From NCBI GenBank assembly GCA_018333395.1, contig JAGXSQ010000006.1, positions 1 through 14,107 of the forward strand: 14,107 bases of DNA. The letters are read 5' to 3'. How positions within the stretch are numbered: the stretch's first letter is position 1; every line of letters begins with the position of its first letter. Origin of the DNA: Dethiobacter sp. (GTDB taxonomy: Bacteria > Bacillota_D > Dethiobacteria > Dethiobacterales > Dethiobacteraceae). Positions 6,980 through 13,831 of the stretch are shown piece after piece. The notes under the pieces are model-generated. The model was not told the DNA's origin, did no database searches, and saw only the letters and a list, made by a program, of their open reading frames with translations. The position numbers and the translations under genes are program-made.

Positions 6980-8252
6980 GATATTCCCTCCTTATCTTGA
7001 CCGCCTGCCCGTGTGCCGTGAGCCCTTCTACGGCCGCCAGGGTCTCCACAGCGCGGGCCGCTCCAAGCAGCGCTGCCGCAGGATAATGAATAATGCTGCT
7101 TCTTTTCTGGAAGTCTGCTGCCGAAAGAGGCGAGCAAAAGCGCGCTGAGCCCGCTGTAGGCAGAACATGGTTCGGACCGGCCCAATAGTCGCCGAGTGGT
7201 TCCGGCGTATAAGCGCCGACAAAAATAGCACCGGCATTTTCTATCTGCTCAAGAGCTTGCCAGGGGTCGGCCAAATGCAGCTCCAGGTGTTCGGGAGCCA
7301 GTGTATTAACAATATCCAGTGCTTCGCTCATGTCTTTTGCCAGTACCAGCGCCCCCTGCTCCGCCAGCGCCTTGGCCGCCACGCTGCAGCGCGCGAGCTT
7401 CACGCATTGCTTCTCCAGCTCACGCGGCAGTTCTGCCGCCAGCCGCCGCGAGGTAGTGACACAGTAAGCCGCCGCCAGTACATCGTGCTCCGCCTGGGAA
7501 AGCAAATCGGCCGCCACAAAGTCGCTGCGAGCCGTATCGTCGGCCAACACCAGCACCTCGCTTGGCCCGGCCAGCATGTCGATACCTACCATCCCGGCTA
7601 CTTCCCGCTTGGCCAGGGTAACGAACAAATTGCCAGGTCCGACAATCTTGTCTACAGACTGAATGCTTTCCGTTCCGTAAGCGAGGGCGGCAATAGCCTG
7701 AGCACCGCCGCATTTATAAACCTCATCAGCTCCGGCCAAACGCGCCGCCACCAGCGTATTCGCGTTTACCTCACCTCCGGCCTGCGGCGGCGTTACTACC
7801 ACTACTTTCCGCACCCCTGCCACTCGAGCCGGTATGACCGTCATCAATACTGAGGAAGGATACGCTGCGCCGCCGCCCGGCACGTAAGCCCCCACGCTGG
7901 CCAGCGCCGTGACGCGCTCACCAAGAACCACGCCATCCGCGCCCCGTTCCTGCCAAGATTGACGCAAACCGCGCCGATGAAAACCGGCAATGTTTTCTCC
8001 TGCCCGGCAGAGCAACTCCCGGACATCCCGGTCAACAAGCCGCTCCGCCCGTTCAAACTCTTCCTCACTGACACGCCACGTCTCCAGCACAGCACCGTCA
8101 AATTCCGCCGTATAAAACCGTAGCGCCTCGTCGCCTTTTAGCTGCACGGCCCGGATAATCTCCCGCACCGTGGCCAACGCCTCCGGGTAGTCGTCAAAAG
8201 TGCGGCGGCTAAAGCGTCGTTTAAAAAAACGGGCCTCCAGCACCTTCAACAC
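6948..8252 (-). CDS. hisD: Histidinol dehydrogenase
   Basis: Zinc enzyme that oxidises histidinol twice with NAD+ to give histidine, the last step. From the GTG at 8252 it has 434 residues, matching the family. Zinc ligands are Q253 and H256 (LLSQAEHD), D355 (PLGDYW) and H414 (LTAHGQ); the catalytic pair is E321-H322 (LAPEHLEL). The hallmark VGAYVPGGGAAYPSSVLM is at 120-137 and KIVGPGNLFV at 202-211. The frame is open 51 bp further upstream, but those residues (glycine/arginine rich) match nothing. AAGGGAG lies 9 nt before the GTG, and the GTG overlaps the hisG stop (GTGTTGA, 7 bp). The 3' end overlaps hisB. Confidence 0.95.
   Translation of the reverse strand: MLKVLEARFFKRRFSRRTFDDYPEALATVREIIRAVQLKGDEALRFYTAEFDGAVLETWRVSEEEFERAERLVDRDVRELLCRAGENIAGFHRRGLRQSWQERGADGVVLGERVTALASVGAYVPGGGAAYPSSVLMTVIPARVAGVRKVVVVTPPQAGGEVNANTLVAARLAGADEVYKCGGAQAIAALAYGTESIQSVDKIVGPGNLFVTLAKREVAGMVGIDMLAGPSEVLVLADDTARSDFVAADLLSQAEHDVLAAAYCVTTSRRLAAELPRELEKQCVKLARCSVAAKALAEQGALVLAKDMSEALDIVNTLAPEHLELHLADPWQALEQIENAGAIFVGAYTPEPLGDYWAGPNHVLPTAGSARFCSPLSAADFQKRSSIIHYPAAALLGAARAVETLAAVEGLTAHGQAVKIRREYLEQQKCDNNA
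6986..6993 (-). promoter_or_regulatory. Ribosome binding site that sets the TTG start of hisB
   Basis: AAGGAGGG on the minus strand, 6 nt before TTG at 6979 and inside hisD. A near-perfect anti-16S match compensates for the weak TTG codon. Confidence 0.75.
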
Positions 8253-8896
8253 TTTCTTTCGCTCCCTTCCCCCAGCGCCGCAGCCAGTTTGGCTACCAGC
8301 CACGCCACCCGTTCACCCTTAACCTGGTAGCTGCCTGGGTTAGCGACCAGGCGAGAGGTAATCTGGGTAATTGTCTCCACTTCCTCCAAGTTGTTTTCCC
8401 GCAGCGTTTTCCCGGTAGAAACCAGGTCTACAATCACGTCGGCCAAGTTCAAAAGCGGCGCCAACTCTATGGAACCGTGCAGCTTGATAACCTCTACCTG
8501 CCGGCCCTGACCCTGAAAGTAGCGCTCTGTAATCCGCGGGTACTTGGTAGCTACATAACCACCATGGAAATCGCCACTGCCAACTCTTTGCGCCACCGAC
8601 AGCCGACAGCAGCCAATATGCAAATCAAGCAGTTCATAAAGCTCCCGCTCCTGCTCCAGAAGCACATCTTTGCCGACAATACCAAGGTCTGCCACGCCGT
8701 ACTCCACATAAGTGGGGATATCAGCAGGTTTGGCCAGGATGAAGCACAGATTGTGCTCCTCCAAAGCAAAAGTAAGCTGGCGTGTCATTTCCCGCAGTTG
8801 GCCGCAGCCAAGGCCTGCTTTTTCCAAAAGATTAAGCGCTGGCGGCAACATACGCCCTTTGGCCAGTGCTACCGTTAACCACTCATTACCAGTCAC
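8246..8896 (-). CDS. hisG: ATP phosphoribosyltransferase, short (HisZ-dependent) form
   Basis: Catalyses the first, committed step: ATP + PRPP to phosphoribosyl-ATP. From GTG at 8896 it is 216 residues, typical of the short HisG that lacks the C-terminal histidine-binding domain and needs HisZ for activity and feedback control. Visible motifs are LTVALAKGRML (7-17), ADLGIVGKDVL (69-79), LHGSIELAPLLNLAD (139-153) and the PRPP loop DLVSTGKTLRENNL (157-170). The frame is open to TTG at 8920, but AAGGAG sits 8 nt before the GTG, and the longer form overlaps the small membrane gene. The start lies 13 nt after that gene's stop, with the RBS overlapping the stop codon, so coupling is likely. Confidence 0.94.
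   Translation of the reverse strand: MTGNEWLTVALAKGRMLPPALNLLEKAGLGCGQLREMTRQLTFALEEHNLCFILAKPADIPTYVEYGVADLGIVGKDVLLEQERELYELLDLHIGCCRLSVAQRVGSGDFHGGYVATKYPRITERYFQGQGRQVEVIKLHGSIELAPLLNLADVIVDLVSTGKTLRENNLEEVETITQITSRLVANPGSYQVKGERVAWLVAKLAAALGEGSERKC
8262..8268 (-). promoter_or_regulatory. Ribosome binding site that sets the GTG start of hisD
   Basis: AAGGGAG on the minus strand, 9 nt before GTG at 8252 and inside the end of hisG. It argues against the 17-residue longer HisD. Confidence 0.65.
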
Positions 8897-8904
8897 TGCT
8901 GCCA

Positions 8905-8910
8905 CTCCTT
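8905..8910 (-). promoter_or_regulatory. Ribosome binding site that sets the GTG start of hisG
   Basis: AAGGAG on the minus strand, 8 nt before GTG at 8896. It directly abuts the TGA stop of the small membrane protein gene (reads TGAAGGAG), a layout typical of translational coupling. Confidence 0.7.
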
Positions 8911-9143
8911 CATCCACCAAGCGTCGGCATCAAAAATAATGCTAAAAAAACCACTAAAACTAAGACAACACCCAATAAAACAACAACTATTTTTCCGGCC
9001 CGCCGGTATTCCTCCTCTTTGCCTGCTATATAGTAATAAACGGCAAGCACTGTGGCCACAAGAAAAACTACCCCTGCCAGCCACAGCATGAACATTAGTA
9101 CAACACTCAAAGCGCCACCCAAAGGCATCACTGACACTGACAT
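8910..9143 (-). CDS. Small two-helix membrane protein of unknown function inside the his operon
   Basis: I do not recognise this gene. From ATG at 9143 (GAGGG 7 nt upstream; an in-frame TTG lies at 9149) it encodes 77 residues. Two hydrophobic segments are evident: about 10-40 (ALSVVLMFMLWLAGVVFLVA continuing to VLAVYYYIA) and about 52-72 (a run of V, L and F), joined by a charged hinge GKEEEYRRAGK (41-51). The C-terminus is a short LMPTLGG. No signal peptidase site or catalytic motif is visible. It lies 69 bp after hisZ and 13 bp before hisG, with the hisG ribosome site overlapping its stop. It therefore sits between the two genes whose products form one ATP-PRT complex. The overlapping frame with a 93-residue reading has no such structure. 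It is probably a real gene; the role is unknown. Confidence 0.7.
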   Translation of the reverse strand: MSVSVMPLGGALSVVLMFMLWLAGVVFLVATVLAVYYYIAGKEEEYRRAGKIVVVLLGVVLVLVVFLALFLMPTLGG

Positions 9144-9212
9144 GTCCAAACCCTCTTTCCCCTTTAATAATCAATTTTTCCCATCACAGCAGCTACGGCG
9201 AATAGTTATAAG

Positions 9213-10394
9213 CTAACCATAATAATGTGTTACAGCCGCGCCCAGCCTCTTGCCTTCCCGCCCGGTCTCGGCTTTGTCGCGCGCCTTGACGTCCACTATC
9301 ACGGCGGCGCCTTGACGCCGCAACTCTTCTGCTCTGGCAAATGCAGTTGCGCGATTCGCTTCATCGTAACCCACAAAGACCAGTTCCTGGCCGTTGGGCA
9401 ATTTTTTCAGGCGCTGCAGAACTGTAAGCAAGTGGTCTGTGTTCAAAGCAAACCCCACCGCCGGCAGATCAGGGCCAAAATGTCCGAGCAGCCGGTCATA
9501 GCGGCCGCCGCCACAAAGAGGAAAGCCAAGTCCTGCCGTATAGCCCTCAAAGACCATGCCGGTATAGTAATCCATATCACGGACCAACCCCAGGTCCAGT
9601 GAAACGAAGCGAGTCATCCCGTAATCATCTAGTATCTGGCATACTTCCCTCAGCGCGGCCAGGGCGCTCTCGCCCCGTTCGCCCGGCAAAAGCCTCTCCG
9701 CCTCGCGCAGCACCTCCTGCCCGCCGCGCAGTGCCGGCACCCGCAGCAGACACTCTTTGGAAAACGCCGGCAGGGGCAAAGCATGCACCATTTCCTGCAA
9801 AGAAACGAAGTCTTTGCTGTTTAGGTAGTGTTTCGCCTGCTCGCCCGCCCTTCCTTCTATCCCGTGAGCGTTAAGCAGCGCCTGCAAAAAACCGACATGC
9901 CCAAGGCAGATGGTAAACTGCTCCATCCCTAGTTCACGCAGCACAGTAACAGCCAGCGCTACCGTTTCAGCATCACTGCCGGCGCAGTTTGCGCCAATCA
10001 GCTCCACGCCAGCTTGGGCCACCTCTCGCTGCCGCCCCTGCCGGCCGGAAGTGTAGCGGTAAATGCTGCCGCTGTAGCATAAGCGCAGTGGCTTGGGCTC
10101 TCCGGCCAGGTGCGTCGCGGCCAGCCGGGCGAGCGGAACTGTAAAATCGGGGCGAAGCACTAACGTCCGCCCCCGCTCATCCGGAAAACGGTACATCTGT
10201 TCTTCTAGGCTATCGGCCGAACCGGCTGTAAAACTGGCACTGTACTCAAAGGCTGGTGTGACTACCTCTCGATAGCCAAAGCGCAGAAAAATTTCCTGCA
10301 TCAGGTTCTCCACGGTCCGCTTCGACCCGGCCAAAGCAGGCAATAAATCGTGTACCCCTTCCGGAGTCAGCAACCGCCGAAGCTTTTCATTCAT
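9213..10394 (-). CDS. hisZ: ATP phosphoribosyltransferase regulatory subunit
   Basis: Class II histidyl-tRNA-synthetase paralogue that activates short HisG and carries the histidine feedback site; no tRNA charging. The 393 residues fit HisZ (HisRS is usually about 420 or more). Visible are TPEGVHDLLP (10-19), TPAFEY (46-51), LRPDFTVPLARLAA (80-93, where HisRS has LRPEGT.P), QAGVELIG (127-134), LGLVRDMDYYTGMVFEGYT (268-286), GGGRYDRLLG (295-304) and AVGFALN (312-318). A short C-terminal domain (about 336-393) remains. It is the first gene of the his operon: ATG with GGAG 7 nt upstream, preceded by the promoter and operator array. Being first fits co-production with hisG. Confidence 0.93.
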   Translation of the reverse strand: MNEKLRRLLTPEGVHDLLPALAGSKRTVENLMQEIFLRFGYREVVTPAFEYSASFTAGSADSLEEQMYRFPDERGRTLVLRPDFTVPLARLAATHLAGEPKPLRLCYSGSIYRYTSGRQGRQREVAQAGVELIGANCAGSDAETVALAVTVLRELGMEQFTICLGHVGFLQALLNAHGIEGRAGEQAKHYLNSKDFVSLQEMVHALPLPAFSKECLLRVPALRGGQEVLREAERLLPGERGESALAALREVCQILDDYGMTRFVSLDLGLVRDMDYYTGMVFEGYTAGLGFPLCGGGRYDRLLGHFGPDLPAVGFALNTDHLLTVLQRLKKLPNGQELVFVGYDEANRATAFARAEELRRQGAAVIVDVKARDKAETGREGKRLGAAVTHYYG

Positions 10395-10413
10395 GACGCC
10401 ACTCCCTATCCCC

Positions 10414-10453
10414 TTAATGCTTTAACTAGTTAAAGCATTAACGTGTTAACGCA
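10414..10453 (-). promoter_or_regulatory. His operator: five TTAA tetramers at exact 8-bp period, with a perfect 28-bp palindrome (10414-10441)
   Basis: TTAA begins at 10414, 10422, 10430, 10438 and 10446, with spacers TGCT, CTAG, AGCA, CGTG and CGCA; a TCAA follows in phase at 10454. Positions 10414-10441 form a perfect palindrome centred on CTAG, and 10435-10452 form a second 18-bp palindrome with one mismatched pair, centred 16 bp away. The array starts right after the -10 box and covers the likely transcription start, so a bound protein would block initiation. In E. coli, TrpR dimers bind side by side 8 bp apart on sites built from CTAG and TTAA. I infer a TrpR-family regulator (YerC/HisR type), which in Firmicutes has been linked to histidine genes. 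An RNA hairpin role is the alternative. Confidence 0.75.
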
Positions 10454-10457
10454 TCAA

Positions 10458-10486
10458 ATTTTAACATGGCCCGCACTACTTGTCAA
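10458..10486 (-). promoter_or_regulatory. Promoter of the his operon
   Basis: Minus strand: -35 TTGACA (10486-10481), 17-bp spacer, -10 TAAAAT (10463-10458). This is a near-consensus housekeeping promoter. The start should be near 10451, giving a leader of about 55 nt before the hisZ ATG, too short for a T-box or long attenuator. The operator array begins at the next bases downstream. Confidence 0.8.
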
Positions 10487-10494
10487 TCACCTAA

Positions 10495-10566
10495 TGAAAG
10501 GCAGAAGCGCCTGAAAGAGAAAATTAATGCCTAGGCATAACAAAGTCATGTGGATTCCTGCTTGCG
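10495..10566 (-). other. Gap after bshA: 12-bp palindrome and a weak hairpin
   Basis: The stretch after the bshA stop contains the perfect palindrome ATGCCTAGGCAT (10527-10538), which shares TTAATGC and CTAG with the his operator. Nearer the his promoter is a weak AGGC/GCCT hairpin (about 10500-10513). Neither makes a convincing terminator: stems are short and T runs are poor. Transcription from the bsh genes could leak into the his promoter region. Confidence 0.35.
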
Positions 10567-11682
10567 TCACAGTAAAGCCTCGTAAAGCTGCTCGTACCGG
10601 GGCACAATAATCTGACTGTCAAAGAGCTTCTCGGCCCGATACCGAGCAGCATCCCCCATGCGCCGCAGAAGCTTTTCATTGCCCAGTAATTCCAGAGCAT
10701 AGCCTGCCAGCGCCTCCACGTCGCCCACCGGCGCCAGGTAGCCTGTTTCACCGTGCCTGACCACCTCCGGCAACCCCCCAGTATGTGTAGCAATAACAGG
10801 AACCTGGCACGCCATAGCCTCCAGGGCGCCAAGGCCAAAGCTCTCCTTCTCCGAGGGCAACAAAAAAAGGTCCGCTGCCGAAAAAAGTGGCAGGACGTTG
10901 TCCTGCAGTCCAAGGAACTGCACATCCTGTCCGATCTGCAGTCGATCCACCAGCCTTTGTGCCTCCGGTCGCTGCGGCCCATCGCCTACCAGCAACAGCT
11001 TGGCCTCCATTTTCCGGCGCACCCGCGCGAAAACCTCTATAACATCGGGAGATCTTTTTACGGGCCGGAAATTGGAAACGTGCAGCAAAACCTTACATTC
11101 CGTCTGCCAGCGGCAGACACGCTCCCGGGCCCCAGGTTGGCGGAAAAAGCGGCGCGTATTGATAAAATTATAGATAGTTTGCACCTTTTTGTCCGTACCA
11201 AAAGTTTCACCTGTCTCCAACGCGAGGCTCTCTGACACGGCGGTCACGCCGTCGCTCTGCTCCATGCTGAACTTGGTAATACGCTTAAAAGACGGGTCGC
11301 TGCCCACCAGGGTAATATCGGTGCCGTGCAGCGTGGTAACAACGCGGACGTGGCGATCGCCCACGATTTCCCGGGCCACATGAGCACAGAAAGAATGCGG
11401 AATAGCGTAATGGGCGTGAATGATGTCCAACTTTTCCCGTTCCAGCAGTTCCACCAGCTGGTTGATGAGCGCCAGCGTGTAGGGCGGATACTTAAACAGC
11501 GGATAAGACGGCATGTCTACCTCGTGATAGTAAACATTGGACTGGAAGCGGTCGAGGCGCAGGGGCATCTGGTAAGAGACGAAATGGACAATATGGCCGC
11601 GCTCCGCCAGCTCCTTACCGAGCTCAGTGGCCACCACCCCGCTGCCGCCATGAGTTGGATAGCAGACCATGGCGATTTTCAC
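10567..11682 (-). CDS. bshA: N-acetyl-alpha-D-glucosaminyl L-malate synthase (bacillithiol synthesis, glycosyltransferase family 4)
   Basis: Transfers GlcNAc from UDP-GlcNAc to L-malate, the first step of bacillithiol synthesis. GT-B fold retaining glycosyltransferase, 371 residues, normal for BshA. Landmarks are the N-terminal glycine loop PTHGGSGVVATELGKELA (9-26), DIIHAHYAIPH (86-96), LHGTD (118-122), KFSMEQSDGVTAVSESL (137-153), NFRPVKR (204-210) and the EX7E nucleotide-sugar motif E280-E288 in KESFGLGALEAMA. The malate-pocket region around LHGTDITLVG matches BshA rather than general GT4 enzymes. The ATG overlaps the bshB1 stop by 4 bp, so the two are coupled. A related GT4 with another acceptor cannot be ruled out by eye, but the bshB1 neighbour makes BshA strongly favoured. 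Confidence 0.9.
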   Translation of the reverse strand: MKIAMVCYPTHGGSGVVATELGKELAERGHIVHFVSYQMPLRLDRFQSNVYYHEVDMPSYPLFKYPPYTLALINQLVELLEREKLDIIHAHYAIPHSFCAHVAREIVGDRHVRVVTTLHGTDITLVGSDPSFKRITKFSMEQSDGVTAVSESLALETGETFGTDKKVQTIYNFINTRRFFRQPGARERVCRWQTECKVLLHVSNFRPVKRSPDVIEVFARVRRKMEAKLLLVGDGPQRPEAQRLVDRLQIGQDVQFLGLQDNVLPLFSAADLFLLPSEKESFGLGALEAMACQVPVIATHTGGLPEVVRHGETGYLAPVGDVEALAGYALELLGNEKLLRRMGDAARYRAEKLFDSQIIVPRYEQLYEALL

Positions 11683-12434
11683 GCTTTACCCTCCCTAACG
11701 GCTTTCCACGCCGGTCCATCCTGCGACAAACCTCTAAGGGAGGTCAGGTCTTCCACAACCAACTTTTGTTCCAGGTACAGCCCCTCACCGTACCAGGCCT
11801 GCACCATTGAACCCACATACTGGTCGCGCGCTTGGATCATGCGGATAAACCGCGGGTCATTGACCAGTGTCTTCCAGTCGGCATCGCGGGGCAGACCAAA
11901 TTGGCTCTGGTGAGCGCACAAAGCCGCGAGCTTACGCTCGTAAAAATCACTGACATCCACCACAAACGTGGGCTCTTCAAAAATGGCCAGAAAATACTGA
12001 CAGACGAGCGGCGGTCGGTAAGGTTCCCCATCGGCCGGGTAGCGCCGCAGACCGGACAGGTGGGCCGCCTCGCGCACCAGTTGGCTAGCGCGCAGGTGGT
12101 CTGGATGCTTGTCCTTCCAGTACGGTCCGAGGATAACAAGCGGCCTGTATTTGCGGATAACCTCTATGACGGCGCGCAGGCTCTCTTCATCCACCCGCAA
12201 GCGTGCGTCCGGCAGCCCTAGGTTATCGCGCACTACCATCCCCATAATTTCTGCCGCGTGCAACGCCTCTTGCCGGCGAATCTCCGGCGTGCCGTTGCTG
12301 CCCATTTCTCCCCTGGTCAGGTCAACTATACCACACCTAAGTCCCAGAGAGGCATGCTTAATCAGTGTTCCGCCGATGCCAATTTCCACGTCGTCGGGAT
12401 GAGAGCCAAAAGCCAAAATGTCCAGTCGCATCAT
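11679..12434 (-). CDS. bshB1: Bacillithiol biosynthesis deacetylase, LmbE/PIG-L family
   Basis: Zinc-dependent deacetylase that turns GlcNAc-malate into GlcN-malate, step two of bacillithiol synthesis. The 251 residues show the LmbE motif ILAFGSHPDDVEIGIGG (6-22; H12, D14, D15) and the second zinc motif KDKHPDH (107-113; H110, H113), the positions known from Bacillus BshB. Ser replaces the usual Ala just before the first His, a mild change. Other family blocks are TRGEMGSNGTPEIRRQEA (40-57) and NLGLPDARL (71-79). The N-terminus has two Met in a row; AAGGAAGG lies about 6 nt ahead. It starts 12 bp after the glycosyltransferase gene and ends in a 4-bp overlap with bshA. Activity on a bacillithiol S-conjugate, as in Bca-type members, is a possible side role. 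Confidence 0.88.
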   Translation of the reverse strand: MMRLDILAFGSHPDDVEIGIGGTLIKHASLGLRCGIVDLTRGEMGSNGTPEIRRQEALHAAEIMGMVVRDNLGLPDARLRVDEESLRAVIEVIRKYRPLVILGPYWKDKHPDHLRASQLVREAAHLSGLRRYPADGEPYRPPLVCQYFLAIFEEPTFVVDVSDFYERKLAALCAHQSQFGLPRDADWKTLVNDPRFIRMIQARDQYVGSMVQAWYGEGLYLEQKLVVEDLTSLRGLSQDGPAWKAVREGKA

Positions 12435-12446
12435 CGTCCACCTTCC

Positions 12447-13766
12447 TTAGTCGTCAGAACCTGCCGCTTGGGATAGCGGCAAGCTTGGCGGTTGATATTG
12501 ACCGTTATCGACAGGCTGGGGCCTGCCGTCCTGCAAAAATGAGCAGATATCCGCCCATCTGTTCAGCACATTCTGAAACTGCCTGAAATGCCTGTCCACA
12601 TTTTTATGGTACTTTTCAAGCTCCGTCATAATGTTCCGGAAGGAGTCCCTTTGAAAATAGGAGCAGATTTTGGGAATCGTCCTGCTGAGTTTCTCCCTCA
12701 TTTCATCGATCTTCTCTGCATACTGCTCCCGGTTAGTGATGTAGACAAGCAACGGTTTGTAGCGCACCCATCCGATGCAGGCACGGTAGAACCGATCGAT
12801 GTTCGGCTCCGAATCGGCCCGTATATATTTCAGATTAATCGGCAAAACGCCGTCCATCAGATGGTGATAGGTGGAAAACCCGTCGTGAAACGTATAGCAC
12901 GGAACCCTTAGGACCTTGTGGTGAGACAGGCATGTGCTTAAAAAAGTGTCCTCCCCGCGTGCGCCGGGCGGGTTGTAAAACGGCCTTATGCGGCCGAGGT
13001 CGGTGAGGTTGATACACAGGTTCGCGCCCGAGATGAACTTCGCGTGATTTTTCTCCCGCACTTCCGCGGGCGTATTAACGGTCAGGATTTTGGTGTCCGC
13101 ATATGTTACGCCACCGCTTTGCATGACGGTGCGGATCTTGTCCCAGTTGATGATATCGTTGCTAATGGCTTCAATAAACGAACGGAAATCCGCTTCCGTG
13201 AGGACATCGTTGAATTCCATGTAAGGGATGGGTGAAATATATCCGCAATGATGCCCATGTGTGATATCCGCGTTTTTGATGTGTTCCAGATGCGTTGACA
13301 GCACATGCTGCCCGCCCCAGACGGCAGTGTCACGCGTTTTTGTCACCGCCATCGGATACTCGTCGTCGTCCAGAAATATCAGATAATCGATGTTGTTTTT
13401 GATCGCGCAATACAAAACCGCGTTCCGTTTCCCGGCATATCCTTTGCCGAAGACAATTTCCGCTTCTTCCCGCGTGACCACCTGTTCGCGGATCAAAAAC
13501 TCCGTTTCCTCTGTCATGGCGGCGTTCCCGATAAAGTACGTTTCGTCCAGATAGTCCAGAATATCCCTGCAGATGTCAGTGTAGTCCGCCTTTTTCGTAT
13601 TGGTGTACTTCAGATCATAGGCCACGATGAGGCTCAGGCACACGTTTTCCCTTTCCCTGAGGCCGGACTCCTTCAGGTTGTAGACATACGTTCTGAGCAC
13701 TTTTTTGAAGCTACTTCGTCCCGTGGCAAATCCCAAGCCAAATCTGATTATCTTTTTATCCGTCAA
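12447..13766 (-). CDS. Putative GT-A fold glycosyltransferase, acceptor unknown
   Basis: A 439-residue protein I cannot assign to a named family. Features that suggest a GT-A glycosyltransferase are the hydrophobic strand DYLIFLDDDEYP (127-138) with an acidic DDDE patch like a DXD metal site, preceded by KGYAGKRNAVLYCA (108-121); then GARGEDTFLST (268-278), where an acidic catalytic or binding residue is expected, and CYTFHDGFSTYHH (290-302). There is no signal peptide or membrane segment; the last 80 residues look helical and end in a Pro/Gln-rich tail. The start is TTG at 13766 with GGGGAG 7 nt upstream. The stop is 12 bp before bshB1, so it is probably in one transcript with bshB1-bshA. 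By eye it is less GC-rich than its neighbours (not counted), which may point to a later arrival. Confidence 0.65.
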   Translation of the reverse strand: MTDKKIIRFGLGFATGRSSFKKVLRTYVYNLKESGLRERENVCLSLIVAYDLKYTNTKKADYTDICRDILDYLDETYFIGNAAMTEETEFLIREQVVTREEAEIVFGKGYAGKRNAVLYCAIKNNIDYLIFLDDDEYPMAVTKTRDTAVWGGQHVLSTHLEHIKNADITHGHHCGYISPIPYMEFNDVLTEADFRSFIEAISNDIINWDKIRTVMQSGGVTYADTKILTVNTPAEVREKNHAKFISGANLCINLTDLGRIRPFYNPPGARGEDTFLSTCLSHHKVLRVPCYTFHDGFSTYHHLMDGVLPINLKYIRADSEPNIDRFYRACIGWVRYKPLLVYITNREQYAEKIDEMREKLSRTIPKICSYFQRDSFRNIMTELEKYHKNVDRHFRQFQNVLNRWADICSFLQDGRPQPVDNGQYQPPSLPLSQAAGSDD

Positions 13767-13795
13767 TCATCCGCTCCCCTTTCACGTAGTCTCAA

Positions 13796-13825
13796 ATATT
13801 TGCTTTAATCCTAAATCCGTGACAA
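13796..13825 (-). promoter_or_regulatory. Weak promoter candidate for the glycosyltransferase-bshB1-bshA cluster
   Basis: Minus strand: TTGTCA (13825-13820), 18-bp spacer, AAATAT (13801-13796). The -35 is good and the -10 is poor (4 of 6). It is the best pair found between the element at the right edge and the TTG start. Confidence 0.3.
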
Positions 13826-13831
13826 AAAACA

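Noticed and set aside
8893..9174. Alternative 93-codon minus frame over the small membrane gene
   Set aside because: It is cysteine- and glycine-rich with no pattern; the other frame gives two clean membrane helices, a good ribosome site and coupling to hisG.
9213..10394. Histidyl-tRNA synthetase (hisS)
   Set aside because: LRPDFT replaces LRPEGT, the length is short, and it sits first in a his operon with short HisG, so HisZ is the better call.
10395..10457. T-box or attenuator leader for the his operon
   Set aside because: The leader is only about 55 nt, with no T-box consensus, specifier loop or terminator.
10498..10515. Rho-independent terminator after bshA
   Set aside because: The stem is only four pairs and is followed by a mixed TTTCATTAG, too weak to call.
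13305..13808. Plus-strand open frame of 167 codons over the glycosyltransferase gene
   Set aside because: It is antisense to a gene with ordered motifs and has no domain or ribosome site of its own.
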